Shown here in pieces: positions 46,369-56,686 of a DNA stretch of 64,000 nt; positions within the stretch are counted from its first letter, which is position 1, and every line of letters starts with the position of its first letter. The DNA is from an uncultured Roseburia sp. Its GTDB lineage: Bacteria; Bacillota; Clostridia; Lachnospirales; Lachnospiraceae. The translations under genes were made by a program, and so were the position numbers. The notes beneath the pieces were generated by a model. It was not told the origin of the DNA. It saw only the letters and a program-made list of their open reading frames with translations, and did no database searches. The stretch spans positions 88,948 through 152,947 of the forward strand of contig UQAQ01000001.1 in assembly GCA_900539115.1 (NCBI GenBank). Reading direction: 5' to 3'.

Positions 46369-48789
46369 ATGAATTTTAGAGAATATATTCAACAAGGATT
46401 TGTATTTTTGGATGGAGCGACAGGCTCAAATCTGCAGGAACATGGAATGCAGGCAGGAGAATGTCCGGAACTTTGGATTTTGAACCACCCGGATGTATTT
46501 GTGGAATTGCAGAAACAGTATATTCTGGCAGGAAGCGATGTGCTTTATGCGCCGACATTTACCTGTAACCGGATCAAACTTGCCGAATATGGACTGGAAG
46601 ACAAACTTCATGAGATGACGCAGCAGCTGGTTGCACTCAGCCGGCAGGCAGTGGTAGAAAGCGGCACGACGCGTAAGATTTACATCGCCGGTGATATGAC
46701 GATGACAGGAGAACAGTTGTATCCGATGGGAACACTTACGCTGGAAGAATTGATCGACGTGTACAAAGAACAGGTTAATGCGTTGATCGATGCCGGCGTG
46801 GATCTGTTTGCCGTAGAGACGATGATGAGCCTGCAGGAATGCCGTGGAGCAGTTCTTGCGATCAAAGAGACTTGTGGAGATACGATTCCAATCCTTGTAA
46901 CATTGACATTCCAGGATGATATGCGTACGCTGTTTGGTACGAATCCGGAGACGGCGGTTATCGTAATGGAATCCATGGGCGTCGATGCTGTGGGATTGAA
47001 CTGTTCGACCGGCCCGGATAAAATGCATGAGGTCGTGCAGCGAATGCTCCGTGTCAGCAGCATTCCGCTTGTAGTAAAGCCAAATGCCGGCCTTCCGAAA
47101 CTGGAAGACGGAAAGACGACTTATGACATGGATGCGGAAGAATTTGCAAAAGAGATGCTGCCATTGGCACAGATGGGAGCTACGATCCTCGGCGGATGCT
47201 GTGGTACGACACCACTTCATATCCGGAAAATGATACAAAATCTGGAAAATGTAAAAGCAGAAATTCCGGAGAAAAAGCAGATCCGGGCGCTTACCAATGA
47301 AAGAAACTTTTTAGAAATCGATCTTGATGGAGCGTTCTCTATCGTAGGAGAGCGTATCAATCCGACGGGAAAGAAAAATCTGCAGGAAGAACTGCGCCAG
47401 AAGAAAATGGATCTTGTTATCGATATGGCAGAAGAGCAGGTGGCAAAAGGAGCAAAAATTCTTGATGTCAATATGGGAACCAATGGAATTGACGAAAAAG
47501 AAATGATGCTGATGGCAGTCAATGAACTGACACTTGCCGTAGACGTACCGCTTTGTATCGATTCAAGTTATGTGGATATCGTGGAAGAAGCACTGCGTAT
47601 CTACCCGGGACGTGCTTTGATCAATTCCATTTCGCTTGAACCGGAAAAAATAAAACATTTGATTCCGGCGGCGAAAAAATATGGAGCGATGTTTATCCTG
47701 CTTCCGTTGTCAGATAAAGGACTTCCGGAAAATTTGGAAGAAAAGAAAGAAATTATCCATACGATATTGACAGAAGCGAAAAAATACGGTCTGTCGGAAA
47801 AGGATATTGTCGTAGATGGACTTGTGGCGACGATCGGAGCCAATAAAAAAGCGGCGATCGAAGTGCTGGAAACCATTCGTTATTGTAAAGAGGAACTGGG
47901 TGTCGCTACCATCTGTGGATTGTCAAATATTTCCTTTGGACTTCCGGAACGCCAGTTTGTAAATACTGCCTTTTTAACGATGGCGATCGCGCAGGGACTT
48001 ACGATGGCCATTGCAAATCCAAGCCAGACGCTTCTTACAAATGCAGCATTGGCGACGGATCTGCTCTTAAACAAAGCAAATGCGGATCTGAACTATATCA
48101 ATGGTGTGAATAAGGCGGAGATTTCCACCGGAAATAGTGCAAACCGCCAGAGCAGCGAAGAAGATGGACATCCGTTGTATCTTGCTGTCGTAAAAGGAAA
48201 AGACGGACAGGCCCTTGCTCTTGCCAAAGAAGAGATTGAAAAGGGAGAAAAACCGGGGCAGATCATTGACAGTTATCTGATTCCGGCGATCAATCATGTC
48301 GGAGAATTGTTTGAGAAGGGAACGTATTTCCTTCCGCAGCTGATAGCCAGTGCCGAGGCGATGGAAAAGGCGATTGATTATCTGGAACCGTATCTTGCGA
48401 AAGAGCGGGGAGATCAGAAACTGGATACGATCGTGATGGCGACGGTAAAAGGAGATATTCACGATATCGGAAAAAATCTGGTAGTGTTGATGCTGAAAAA
48501 CTATGGTTACGATGTCATTGATTTGGGAAAAGATGTTGACAATCAGTTAGTCATTGACACGGCGATAAAGGAGAATGCGGCGATCATCGGATTGTCTGCC
48601 CTTATGACGACGACAATGACTGAGATGAAAGAAGTGGTCGATCTGGCAAAAGCCCAGGGTGTAAAGGCAAAGATCATCATCGGAGGTGCTGTCGTGACAG
48701 AAAGTTATGCCGAGGAGATCGGAGCAGACGGGTATTCGAAAGATGCCCGAGAGGCTGTAAAACTTGTAAATAAATTGCTTGGAAGATAA
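46369..48789 (+). CDS. metH: Cobalamin-dependent methionine synthase lacking the reactivation domain
   Basis: 806 aa. The homocysteine-binding domain (1-290) has zinc ligands in GLNCSTGP and GGCCGTTPLH. The pterin-binding domain (about 310-580) has SIVGERINPTGKK. The cap (about 590-670) and B12-binding domain (about 680-806) have DIHDIGKN. The C-terminal S-adenosylmethionine reactivation domain of E. coli MetH (total 1227 aa) is absent, as in other clostridia, where separate proteins reactivate the cofactor. No cobalamin or SAM riboswitch is visible in the 44-nt gap upstream. The stop TAA comes from a transposed element. Confidence 0.95.
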   Translation: MNFREYIQQGFVFLDGATGSNLQEHGMQAGECPELWILNHPDVFVELQKQYILAGSDVLYAPTFTCNRIKLAEYGLEDKLHEMTQQLVALSRQAVVESGTTRKIYIAGDMTMTGEQLYPMGTLTLEELIDVYKEQVNALIDAGVDLFAVETMMSLQECRGAVLAIKETCGDTIPILVTLTFQDDMRTLFGTNPETAVIVMESMGVDAVGLNCSTGPDKMHEVVQRMLRVSSIPLVVKPNAGLPKLEDGKTTYDMDAEEFAKEMLPLAQMGATILGGCCGTTPLHIRKMIQNLENVKAEIPEKKQIRALTNERNFLEIDLDGAFSIVGERINPTGKKNLQEELRQKKMDLVIDMAEEQVAKGAKILDVNMGTNGIDEKEMMLMAVNELTLAVDVPLCIDSSYVDIVEEALRIYPGRALINSISLEPEKIKHLIPAAKKYGAMFILLPLSDKGLPENLEEKKEIIHTILTEAKKYGLSEKDIVVDGLVATIGANKKAAIEVLETIRYCKEELGVATICGLSNISFGLPERQFVNTAFLTMAIAQGLTMAIANPSQTLLTNAALATDLLLNKANADLNYINGVNKAEISTGNSANRQSSEEDGHPLYLAVVKGKDGQALALAKEEIEKGEKPGQIIDSYLIPAINHVGELFEKGTYFLPQLIASAEAMEKAIDYLEPYLAKERGDQKLDTIVMATVKGDIHDIGKNLVVLMLKNYGYDVIDLGKDVDNQLVIDTAIKENAAIIGLSALMTTTMTEMKEVVDLAKAQGVKAKIIIGGAVVTESYAEEIGADGYSKDAREAVKLVNKLLGR

Positions 48790-48979
48790 CTATTCAGGGC
48801 CCCCCCTCCCACATATTCGCATTTCGAACACTTCGTGTCATTTTCCCGCCTTTTACAAGGCTAAAAATGCTCATATGTGGAGGGGAGCCCTATTAGGATC
48901 TAAATGTACGGAAATCAAAGTCTCTTATGTGCAAGCACGACGATTCATTGATTTCCATACATTGATCCTGAATAGTTAC
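48786..48979 (+). mobile_element. Full-length structured IS66-type element (copy C) with 8-bp duplication
   Basis: 194 bp. TAACTATTCAGG (48787-48798) pairs with CCTGAATAGTTA (48967-48978). Exact direct repeats CTTGGAAG lie at 48778-48785 and 48980-48987, if the first base of the left end is a G-to-A change. Internal pairing: 48797-48800/48887-48890, 48804-48814/48875-48885, hairpins at 48828-48838 and 48848-48861, a long stem 48896-48918/48948-48968, and GTGC-AA-GCAC at 48929-48938. Copy D has the same plan. No transposase frame is present, so it must be moved in trans, by inference by an IS66-type transposase. Confidence 0.88.
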
Positions 48980-48994
48980 CTTGGAAGATAGAAA

Positions 48995-49948
48995 ATGGAG
49001 AGAGAAAACGTGGTTGATGTTATCATTCCGGTATACCGGCCGGATGAAAAATTGGAAAAATTGATTGAAAAACTGAATCAGCAGACGGTAGAACCTGCCC
49101 ACATCTTTTTTATGCAGACCATGACAGAGGACGAAGCGGAGGATACAAGAGTTAGGAAAATTCTGGGAAGATCAAAACATGGAACGATTGTTCCGATTGG
49201 TAAACTGGAATTTGATCATGGCGGTACGAGAAATAAAGGAGCCCGGATGAGTGAAGCAGAATTTATGCTCTTTATGACACAGGATGCCGTGCCCGAAGAT
49301 ACGGTTTTGATCGAAAAACTTCTGCAGGCGGTACAGCAAAAAGATACAATCGCTGCGGTGTACGGAAGGCAGCTTCCGGATGACAAGGTCGGGGTGATTG
49401 AAACCTATACGAGACAGTTTAATTATCCGGAGGAATCCCTTATAAAAGGGAAAGAGGATCTTCCGAGACTGGGGATCAAAACGTATTTCTGCTCCAATGT
49501 ATGTGCGATGTACCGTCGTGATATTTACCTGAAAATGGGAGGGTTTGTTACAAAGACCATTTTCAATGAAGATATGATCATGGCGGCGAATATGGTGCAG
49601 GCGGGATATCAGATTGCCTATGCGGCAGAAGCAAAAGTTGTGCATGCTCATAAATATACGTACTGGCAGCAGCTGACAAGAAATTTTGACATGGCGGTTT
49701 CGCAGAGACAGTATCGCGAGATTTTTGAAAGTGTAAAATCGGAATCCGAGGGAATCCGGCTTGTCAAGCAGACAGCATCGTATCTGCTGCACAAAGGAAA
49801 ATGGTATCTGGTTCCGGATCTGGTAATGCAGAGCGGATTTAAGTTTATTGGATATAAACTGGGGCTTCGCTATGAAAAACTTCCGATGTGGTTTATCCGT
49901 AAAGTAACGATGAATCCTAGATTTTGGAGAGAACAGGAAAACAGATAG
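48995..49948 (+). CDS. Family 2 glycosyltransferase, rhamnosyltransferase-like
   Basis: 317 aa. GT-A fold with VDVIIPVYRPDEKLEKLI at the N-terminus, MLFMTQDAVPED (metal-binding region) and FNEDMIMAANMVQAGYQIAYAAEAKVVHAHKYT. The pattern FDHGGTRNKGA is common in rhamnosyltransferases of cell-wall polysaccharide loci. It probably acts at the cytoplasmic membrane face. It is in an operon with a second GT2 and an LCP protein. The ATG at 48995 is chosen; GTG 49010 is possible. Confidence 0.88.
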   Translation: MERENVVDVIIPVYRPDEKLEKLIEKLNQQTVEPAHIFFMQTMTEDEAEDTRVRKILGRSKHGTIVPIGKLEFDHGGTRNKGARMSEAEFMLFMTQDAVPEDTVLIEKLLQAVQQKDTIAAVYGRQLPDDKVGVIETYTRQFNYPEESLIKGKEDLPRLGIKTYFCSNVCAMYRRDIYLKMGGFVTKTIFNEDMIMAANMVQAGYQIAYAAEAKVVHAHKYTYWQQLTRNFDMAVSQRQYREIFESVKSESEGIRLVKQTASYLLHKGKWYLVPDLVMQSGFKFIGYKLGLRYEKLPMWFIRKVTMNPRFWREQENR

Positions 49949-49960
49949 AGGAGAAACGAT

Positions 49961-50878
49961 ATGGCAGAAATTGGAATTATTCTGGCGACATATAATGGCG
50001 AAAAATATTTGCGCGAGCAGCTGGATTCCATCCTTTCAAATACATTTAAAGATTATGAGATCCATATCTGTGATGATGGTTCCACGGATGGCACGATAGC
50101 GATTGCAAAAGAATATGCAGAGAAATATCCGCAGATCACATTGTGGCAGAATAAACAAAATCAAGGGTATACCAGAAATTTTCTGAAAGCAGTGCAGCGA
50201 GAGACATTCCCTTATTTTATGTTTTGCGATCAGGATGACATCTGGAAACCAGATAAGATCGAGGTGACATACCGTGCCATGAAAGCGGCGGAAGAGAAGG
50301 AAAATGGTCCGATTTTGGTGTTTACCGATGCAGAGAGTTATGACGATGTATCCAAAACGGATATCGGTTCTTTTCATAAAATGAGTCATCTTGATACAAA
50401 AAAGGTTGACACGGCGCATCTTTTCATGGAAAATAAGTGTATCGGCTGTACGATAATGTGCAATGCAAAAGTACGCGGCTATCTGACAGAACTGCCGGAA
50501 GAGATCCGCGTTCATGACTGGTGGCTTGCTTTGATCTGCAGTCATTTTGGAAAAGTTGTCTATGTTGATAAAATGACCTTGCATTATCGGCAGCATAGTG
50601 ATAATATGATTGGAACAAGCAGTTTTTTTCAATATGTGGCAAAGCGCATTCGTCACATAAAAGAACAGAAAGAGGCACTCCGGGCTACGTTTGCTCAGGG
50701 GACGGCGTTTTACCGGATGTTTGGTGAACAGATTCCCAATCCGGAAAGAAAAAAATGTGCTTATGAATTTGCAAAAATGTCAGAAAGCAATGCAGTAAAA
50801 AGAAGATTTTTAGCACTGCGCTACGGATTTTTGAAGAGTGGACTAGTGCGGAATCTTGCATTAATGTTTTTGATTTAA
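49961..50878 (+). CDS. Family 2 glycosyltransferase
   Basis: 305 aa. IGIILATYNGEKYLREQLDSILSN, ICDDGSTDGT and FCDQDDIWKPDKI (the DxD motif) place it in GT2 of the dTDP-rhamnose type common in polysaccharide synthesis. HDWWLALICSHFG and LHYRQHSDNMIG lie in the acceptor half. GAGGAG precedes the ATG. It probably adds a sugar to the same wall or capsule polymer as its neighbour. Confidence 0.9.
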   Translation: MAEIGIILATYNGEKYLREQLDSILSNTFKDYEIHICDDGSTDGTIAIAKEYAEKYPQITLWQNKQNQGYTRNFLKAVQRETFPYFMFCDQDDIWKPDKIEVTYRAMKAAEEKENGPILVFTDAESYDDVSKTDIGSFHKMSHLDTKKVDTAHLFMENKCIGCTIMCNAKVRGYLTELPEEIRVHDWWLALICSHFGKVVYVDKMTLHYRQHSDNMIGTSSFFQYVAKRIRHIKEQKEALRATFAQGTAFYRMFGEQIPNPERKKCAYEFAKMSESNAVKRRFLALRYGFLKSGLVRNLALMFLI

Positions 50879-50897
50879 GAGAAATTCGGAGGAAACT

Positions 50898-51932
50898 ATG
50901 ACAGAGAAAGTGAAAAATAAAAAGGGAAAAAAGAGAAAAGTCGGCAGAGTATTTCTGGTGATCGGAATTATTCTCAGTATGGCACTGGGGAGCATGGCGG
51001 CTGTGGCAAAATACAAAGCAGACGGCATATTGTCGCTGGTGAACCAGGATAAAAATAATGCATTAGATAGTGTTGATATATCGGAATACGATACGGTAAG
51101 TGACTCGGATGTGATCAATATTCTGTTGGTTGGTGCAGATAAGAACCTGGATGAGCAGGATTCCAAAGGCGCTGCAAGACGTTCGGATTCAATGATGATC
51201 GCGACACTGGATATGAAGCATAAGAAGTTAAAGGTAACTTCTCTGATGCGAGACATGTATGTGGAAATTCCGGGATACGGAAAAAATAAATTTAATGCTG
51301 CGTATTCGTTTGGCGGCATCAAATTGTTGTATAAAACGATCGCTTCTAACTTTGGTATTAAACTGGATGGATATGCCGAAGTGAACTTTGATGCATTTAT
51401 CGATGTGATCAATGCGGTAGGCGGTGTCGAAGCGACATTGACGGAAAGTGAAGCGACGAACCTGAACGATACAAATTATATCCGCCGTAAAAAATATCGT
51501 AATGTAAAAGTAGGAACGCAGGTTTTGAATGGATATCAGGCACTCGGCTACTGCCGTATCCGTCATGGAAAGTGGAAAAACGGACATTATCCGGCTGTTC
51601 TGACAGCATCCGGAAAAGGGGATGACTACGGAAGAACCGAGAGACAGCGTCTGGTTGTCCAGGCACTTTTGAAGAAAGTAAAATCTCTGTCAGTAGACAA
51701 ATGGATGGAATTGATTGACGTTATCCTGCCAAATGTGACGACAGATCTTGATAAGGACAGCATTTATTCTTACGTTCTGGCGGTGGTTAAGATGGGAACG
51801 ACAGATATCAAGCAGTACCATCTTCCGGCAGACGGTGCTTACACCAGTGAGAAGATCAATGGTGCAGATTGTCTGGTCGTGGATGTGGAAAAGAATAAAA
51901 AAGCGTTGTCAGATTTTATTTATGAGAAATAA
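50898..51932 (+). CDS. LytR-CpsA-Psr family glycopolymer ligase
   Basis: 344 aa. Basic cytoplasmic start, one membrane segment (about residues 17-36), then an outside LCP domain with VINILLVGADKNL, RRSDSMMIATLDMKHKKLKVTSLMRDMYVEIP, NAAYSFGG and GRTERQRLVVQ. LCP enzymes transfer polymers from lipid carriers to peptidoglycan, which fits the two glycosyltransferases just upstream. RBS GGAGG. Confidence 0.95.
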   Translation: MTEKVKNKKGKKRKVGRVFLVIGIILSMALGSMAAVAKYKADGILSLVNQDKNNALDSVDISEYDTVSDSDVINILLVGADKNLDEQDSKGAARRSDSMMIATLDMKHKKLKVTSLMRDMYVEIPGYGKNKFNAAYSFGGIKLLYKTIASNFGIKLDGYAEVNFDAFIDVINAVGGVEATLTESEATNLNDTNYIRRKKYRNVKVGTQVLNGYQALGYCRIRHGKWKNGHYPAVLTASGKGDDYGRTERQRLVVQALLKKVKSLSVDKWMELIDVILPNVTTDLDKDSIYSYVLAVVKMGTTDIKQYHLPADGAYTSEKINGADCLVVDVEKNKKALSDFIYEK

Positions 51933-51947
51933 ATTGAATTGTAAGAG

Positions 51948-51976
51948 TTGACAAGAAACGATAGAGTTGGTAAAAT
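51948..51976 (+). promoter_or_regulatory. Promoter of ilvN-ilvC
   Basis: TTGACA (51948-51953), 17-nt spacer, TAAAAT (51971-51976). The leader of about 30 nt has no room for a T-box or leader peptide. Confidence 0.8.
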
Positions 51977-52010
51977 AAATGTTTGATAAGTACGATGAGG
52001 AGGTTTCATT

Positions 52011-52502
52011 ATGCAAAAGATGGTATTATCCATTCTGATCGATAATACACCGGGCGCATTGTCCCGTGTTGTAGGGCTTTTCAGCCGGAGAGGTTATAAT
52101 ATTGACAGCCTTACGGTCGGAGAGACAGAAAATACAGAAGTATCCCGTATGACAGTTGCTGTGACGGGAGATGGAATTGTATTGGAGCAGATCGAAAAGC
52201 AGATACATAAATTGGAAAATGTAATTGATGTGGAAAAACTTACAGGTGAGGCTTCTGTCTGCAGAGAACTGATTTTGGTTAAGGTGGCAGCAGCAAGAGA
52301 AGAGAGACCTTCCATCAATGCGATCGTGGAGATTTTCCGTGCGAAAATTGTAGACGTTGCCGCAGATTCGATGATGATCGAACTGACCGGAAATCAGGCA
52401 AAGTTAAATGCATTTACCAAACTGCTTGACGGTTATGAGATTAAAGAACTGGTTCGTACCGGAATTACCGGACTGACAAGAGGGTGCCTGACTGAAGAGT
52501 AA
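52011..52502 (+). CDS. ilvN: Acetolactate synthase small (regulatory) subunit
   Basis: 163 aa. The N-terminal ACT domain (LSILIDNTPGALSRVVGLFSRRGYNIDSLTVG) mediates valine feedback; the C-terminal domain ends TGLTRGCL. Typical length. The catalytic subunit gene is not adjacent, so it must lie elsewhere. AGGAGG before the ATG. Confidence 0.95.
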   Translation: MQKMVLSILIDNTPGALSRVVGLFSRRGYNIDSLTVGETENTEVSRMTVAVTGDGIVLEQIEKQIHKLENVIDVEKLTGEASVCRELILVKVAAAREERPSINAIVEIFRAKIVDVAADSMMIELTGNQAKLNAFTKLLDGYEIKELVRTGITGLTRGCLTEE

Positions 52503-52568
52503 GACAGAAAACACTGGTGATGGTGTAAAACATCTGTTAGATTTATCTGACAGAGCTTTATATAATAA

Positions 52569-53618
<1,050 letters not shown>

Positions 53619-53652
53619 TTTTTGTGTTGTAAACAGACAATAAGGTGTAAAG

Positions 53653-53690
53653 GCCCGGTTGGTGAATTATACATAAACCGGGCTTTTTTT
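53653..53690 (+). terminator. Terminator of ilvC
   Basis: GCCCGGTT / AACCGGGC stem (53653-53660, 53676-53683) followed by seven Ts. Confidence 0.9.
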
Positions 53691-53711
53691 AGACAGAGGG
53701 ACAAGAAGAAA

Positions 53712-54524
53712 ATGATACGATTGGTTGTATGTGATGTAGACGGAACATTGGTAAAAGATGGAGGATCTGCTTCTGCGTTGAATCCGGAGTATTATGAAGT
53801 GGTAAGAAAACTGTCAGAAAAAGGAATTCAAGTTGTGATATGCAGCGGACGGCAGAAAGCGAGTATTGAAAAATTATTTGAACCGGTAAAAGATCTTTTG
53901 TACATAATTTCAGAAGGCGGAAGCCTTATATTTCAAAAAGAAGAGTGCATATATTCACAGATTTTACAAAAAGAAGTCTGTCGGAAGATTATAGACGATG
54001 CAAGAAAAATTGAACCTTGCGATATTCTGGTCTGTGGGAAAAAACATGCGTATGCGACAAGTGAAGATTCTGAGATGTATCGCTGGATATCCGATTCTTA
54101 TGGGTTTGACATTCAGGCGGTGGGAGATCTGCAGAAAAATATATCCGATGATATTGTTAAAATCTCTTTGTATCATCACAATATGGTAGAACAATTGACA
54201 AAAGACTGGTTCCGTCCAAAATGGGAAAACAAAGTAAGATTAAATCTTGCCGGCATTCAATGGCTTGACTGTGTACCGAAAGAAGCGGGAAAAGGAACAG
54301 CGGTTGCTTTTTTGCAGGAACATTTGCAGATAACACCGGAAGAAACGTGTGTGTTTGGTGATAACGAAAATGATATTGTCATGATGCAGCGGGCAAAATA
54401 CAGTTTTGCCGTAGCCAATGCGAGAGAAGAAGTGAAACAAGCCGCATCCCGTGAATGTGGCCCTTATTGGGAAGACGGTGTGCTGGCACAGTTAAAGAAA
54501 ATAGTAAGTAAGCAGAAAAAGTAG
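53712..54524 (+). CDS. HAD-family hydrolase (Cof type)
   Basis: 270 aa. Nucleophile motif VVCDVDGTLV, motif II VVICSGRQ, Lys in VPKEAGKGTAVAFL, and motif IV VFGDNENDIVMM define the Cof subfamily of sugar-phosphate phosphatases. ATG 53712 is chosen because an upstream frame extension crosses the ilvC terminator. The substrate is unknown. Confidence 0.92.
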   Translation: MIRLVVCDVDGTLVKDGGSASALNPEYYEVVRKLSEKGIQVVICSGRQKASIEKLFEPVKDLLYIISEGGSLIFQKEECIYSQILQKEVCRKIIDDARKIEPCDILVCGKKHAYATSEDSEMYRWISDSYGFDIQAVGDLQKNISDDIVKISLYHHNMVEQLTKDWFRPKWENKVRLNLAGIQWLDCVPKEAGKGTAVAFLQEHLQITPEETCVFGDNENDIVMMQRAKYSFAVANAREEVKQAASRECGPYWEDGVLAQLKKIVSKQKK

Positions 54525-54539
54525 GAAGGAAAAGGAAAA

Positions 54540-55253
54540 ATGACAGGAATGTGGATCGTGATAGGAGGTTTGATCGTTGTCGCAGTGGGGATTGTTATCG
54601 TGCTCGCCGGTATGTGCCGGAAAGTAGATGTTTTGCGCAAAAAGCAGAAACAGTATCATGATATTGTGAATCAGTCCTTGGAGACCTTTGCCCACGCCAT
54701 TGACGCGAAAGATCAAAACACCAATGGACATTCGCAGCGAGTGGCGATTTATTCGGCAGAAATCGCCAAACGCATGGGAATGTCGGATGAGGAGCAGGAA
54801 CAGATTTACTATATGGGAATGCTTCATGATATTGGAAAAATAGGAATCCCGGATGCTATTTTAAAAAAGCCGGGAAAGCTGACCGAAGAGGAAATGCAGA
54901 TCATACGCAACCATCCAACTATCGGTGGTGAGATTTTAAAAGATTTCACAGCAATTCAGGGAATCAGCGATGGAGCGAGATACCACCATGAGAGATATGA
55001 TGGGAACGGGTATAACGAAGGATTAAAAGGCGAAGAGATTCCGTTGGCAGCGCGTATTATCTGCGTGGCAGACAGTTATGATACGATGTCAAGCAAGCGC
55101 GTATACAAGGAATTGCACGAAGAAAATTATATTTTATCAGAACTTGATCAGTGCAGTGGAAAACAGTTTGATCCGCAAATCGTGCCATTTATGATAGAGA
55201 TGATAAAAGACGGAACAGCACCGCTGCCCCGTCCGGATTACAAAAGCCGATAA
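54540..55253 (+). CDS. Membrane-anchored HD-GYP-like phosphodiesterase
   Basis: 237 aa. N-terminal membrane segment (residues 5-25), then an HD-GYP domain with HSQRVAIYS, MLHDIGKIGIPD and HHERYDGNGYNEG. The family usually has GYP; here Pro is Asn. Metal-binding His/Asp residues are kept, so cyclic-di-GMP hydrolysis is possible. The 3' end overlaps the convergent DUF4321 gene by 16 nt. Confidence 0.87.
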   Translation: MTGMWIVIGGLIVVAVGIVIVLAGMCRKVDVLRKKQKQYHDIVNQSLETFAHAIDAKDQNTNGHSQRVAIYSAEIAKRMGMSDEEQEQIYYMGMLHDIGKIGIPDAILKKPGKLTEEEMQIIRNHPTIGGEILKDFTAIQGISDGARYHHERYDGNGYNEGLKGEEIPLAARIICVADSYDTMSSKRVYKELHEENYILSELDQCSGKQFDPQIVPFMIEMIKDGTAPLPRPDYKSR

Positions 55254-55495
55254 ATGATTGCGGCGATGATAATGCCGATGATACTTGCAATCGTAAATTT
55301 GATGGTAAGTCCAAAGGTAAGGACCAAAACTCCCAGGTCAAGGACAATAGGAGAAGAAAGTCCGAACGTCTTTCCGTAAGACAACCAGGAAAGAGCGGAA
55401 ACTCCGGCAGTCAGATGGGCGATAAAACTTCCCAGAACGATGCCCGCCAGTAACAGCAAAAAGAGTGACCATGTATTTTTTCCGGTACGAGCCAT
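55238..55495 (-). CDS. DUF4321 small membrane protein
   Basis: 85 aa from ATG 55495, with GGAGG 9 nt upstream. Two hydrophobic segments (about 9-32 and 47-80). The pattern AGIVLGSFIAH, SYGKTFGLSSP, LDLGVLVLTFGLTIKFTIAS fits DUF4321, a short family of clostridial inner-membrane proteins, often near wall or division genes. Function unknown. Confidence 0.75.
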   Translation of the reverse strand: MARTGKNTWSLFLLLLAGIVLGSFIAHLTAGVSALSWLSYGKTFGLSSPIVLDLGVLVLTFGLTIKFTIASIIGIIIAAIIYRLL

Positions 55496-55641
55496 AGGTA
55501 ACAGCCTCCAATCCAAATATATTTATTCTTTTCTATCTTACAATATTTTAAAAAAATAATCAATGAAAAAAAGGAAAATCCTTTTTGACGTTGAAATATG
55601 TAAATGTAGGCAGTTTTTGTTACCCGGAAGGGAGACATAGT

Positions 55642-56652
55642 ATGACATTACGAGAACAATTTGAAAAAAGAGAGCATGATATCCTGAGCCCTTATGCATC
55701 ATTCAGTGATCAGTCACAGGGACGGGAACATTATGAAGAACCATGTGATCTGCGCCCGGTTTATCAGAGAGACCGCGACCGAATTTTGCATTGCAAGTCA
55801 TTTCGCCGTCTGAAAGGGAAAACGCAGGTGTTTTTATCGCCGGAGGGAGATCATTACCGAACCCGGCTGACACATACATTAGAGGTGTCGCAGAATGCCC
55901 GGACTGTGGCAAAAGCACTTCGTTTGAATGAAGATCTGACCGAGGCGATCGCATTGGGACATGATCTTGGGCATACGCCGTTCGGACATGCCGGAGAACG
56001 TATGTTAAACCGCATCTGCCCGGATGGATTTATGCATCAGATCCAAAGCATCCGTGTTGTGGAGAAATTGGAAAAAAACGGAAAAGGGCTGAACTTGACG
56101 AAAGAAGTCCGGGATGGAATCCTGAATCATTCGACGTCCGGTCATCCATCCACTTTGGAAGGGAAAATCGTGCGGCTTTGCGATAAGATTGCCTATGTGA
56201 ATTCGGATATTGATGATGCCATCCGAGGAAAGATCATCTGTGAAGAAGATCTTCCGAAAGCCTGTGTGCAAGTGCTTGGAAAGAATCTGCGGGAGCGGCT
56301 CAATACTTTGATCCATGACATCGTTATACATAGTATGGGAAAAAATGACATTATGATGTCGGATGAAACGTATGAGGCACTGCAGGAGTTGCGCAAGTTT
56401 ATGTTTGCCAATGTCTATGTAAACTCCGATGCCAAACGGGAAGAGGGAAAGGCAGAACGTATGCTGAGCCAGTTATTTTCCTATTATTCCAATCATATCG
56501 AAGAAATGCCGGAAGAATATACCCGGATGATATGGGAAAAGGGCGAGAGCATATCGACGGTTGTCTGCGATTATATCGCCGGGATGACAGACCGGTTTGC
56601 CGTATCCACCTATCAGACATTGATGATTCCAAGTACATGGCAGATTTACTGA
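55642..56652 (+). CDS. dgt: dGTP triphosphohydrolase-like protein
   Basis: 336 aa HD-superfamily enzyme. HCKSFRRLKGKTQVF, RTRLTHTLEVSQ, LGHDLGHTPFGHAGE and CDKIAYVNSDIDDA are the family signatures. The shorter form common in Firmicutes. It hydrolyses dNTPs to deoxynucleoside and triphosphate. ATG 55642 follows AGGGAG. It starts the run dgt-dnaG-rpoD-trmK. Confidence 0.94.
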   Translation: MTLREQFEKREHDILSPYASFSDQSQGREHYEEPCDLRPVYQRDRDRILHCKSFRRLKGKTQVFLSPEGDHYRTRLTHTLEVSQNARTVAKALRLNEDLTEAIALGHDLGHTPFGHAGERMLNRICPDGFMHQIQSIRVVEKLEKNGKGLNLTKEVRDGILNHSTSGHPSTLEGKIVRLCDKIAYVNSDIDDAIRGKIICEEDLPKACVQVLGKNLRERLNTLIHDIVIHSMGKNDIMMSDETYEALQELRKFMFANVYVNSDAKREEGKAERMLSQLFSYYSNHIEEMPEEYTRMIWEKGESISTVVCDYIAGMTDRFAVSTYQTLMIPSTWQIY

Positions 56653-56686
56653 TCGGGGAAAAGAATAAAAAAAAGGGAAGATGGGA

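Noticed and set aside
54492..54827. Antisense open frame across the HAD/HD-GYP junction
   Set aside because: Shadow of two genes with clear catalytic motifs; no ribosome site.
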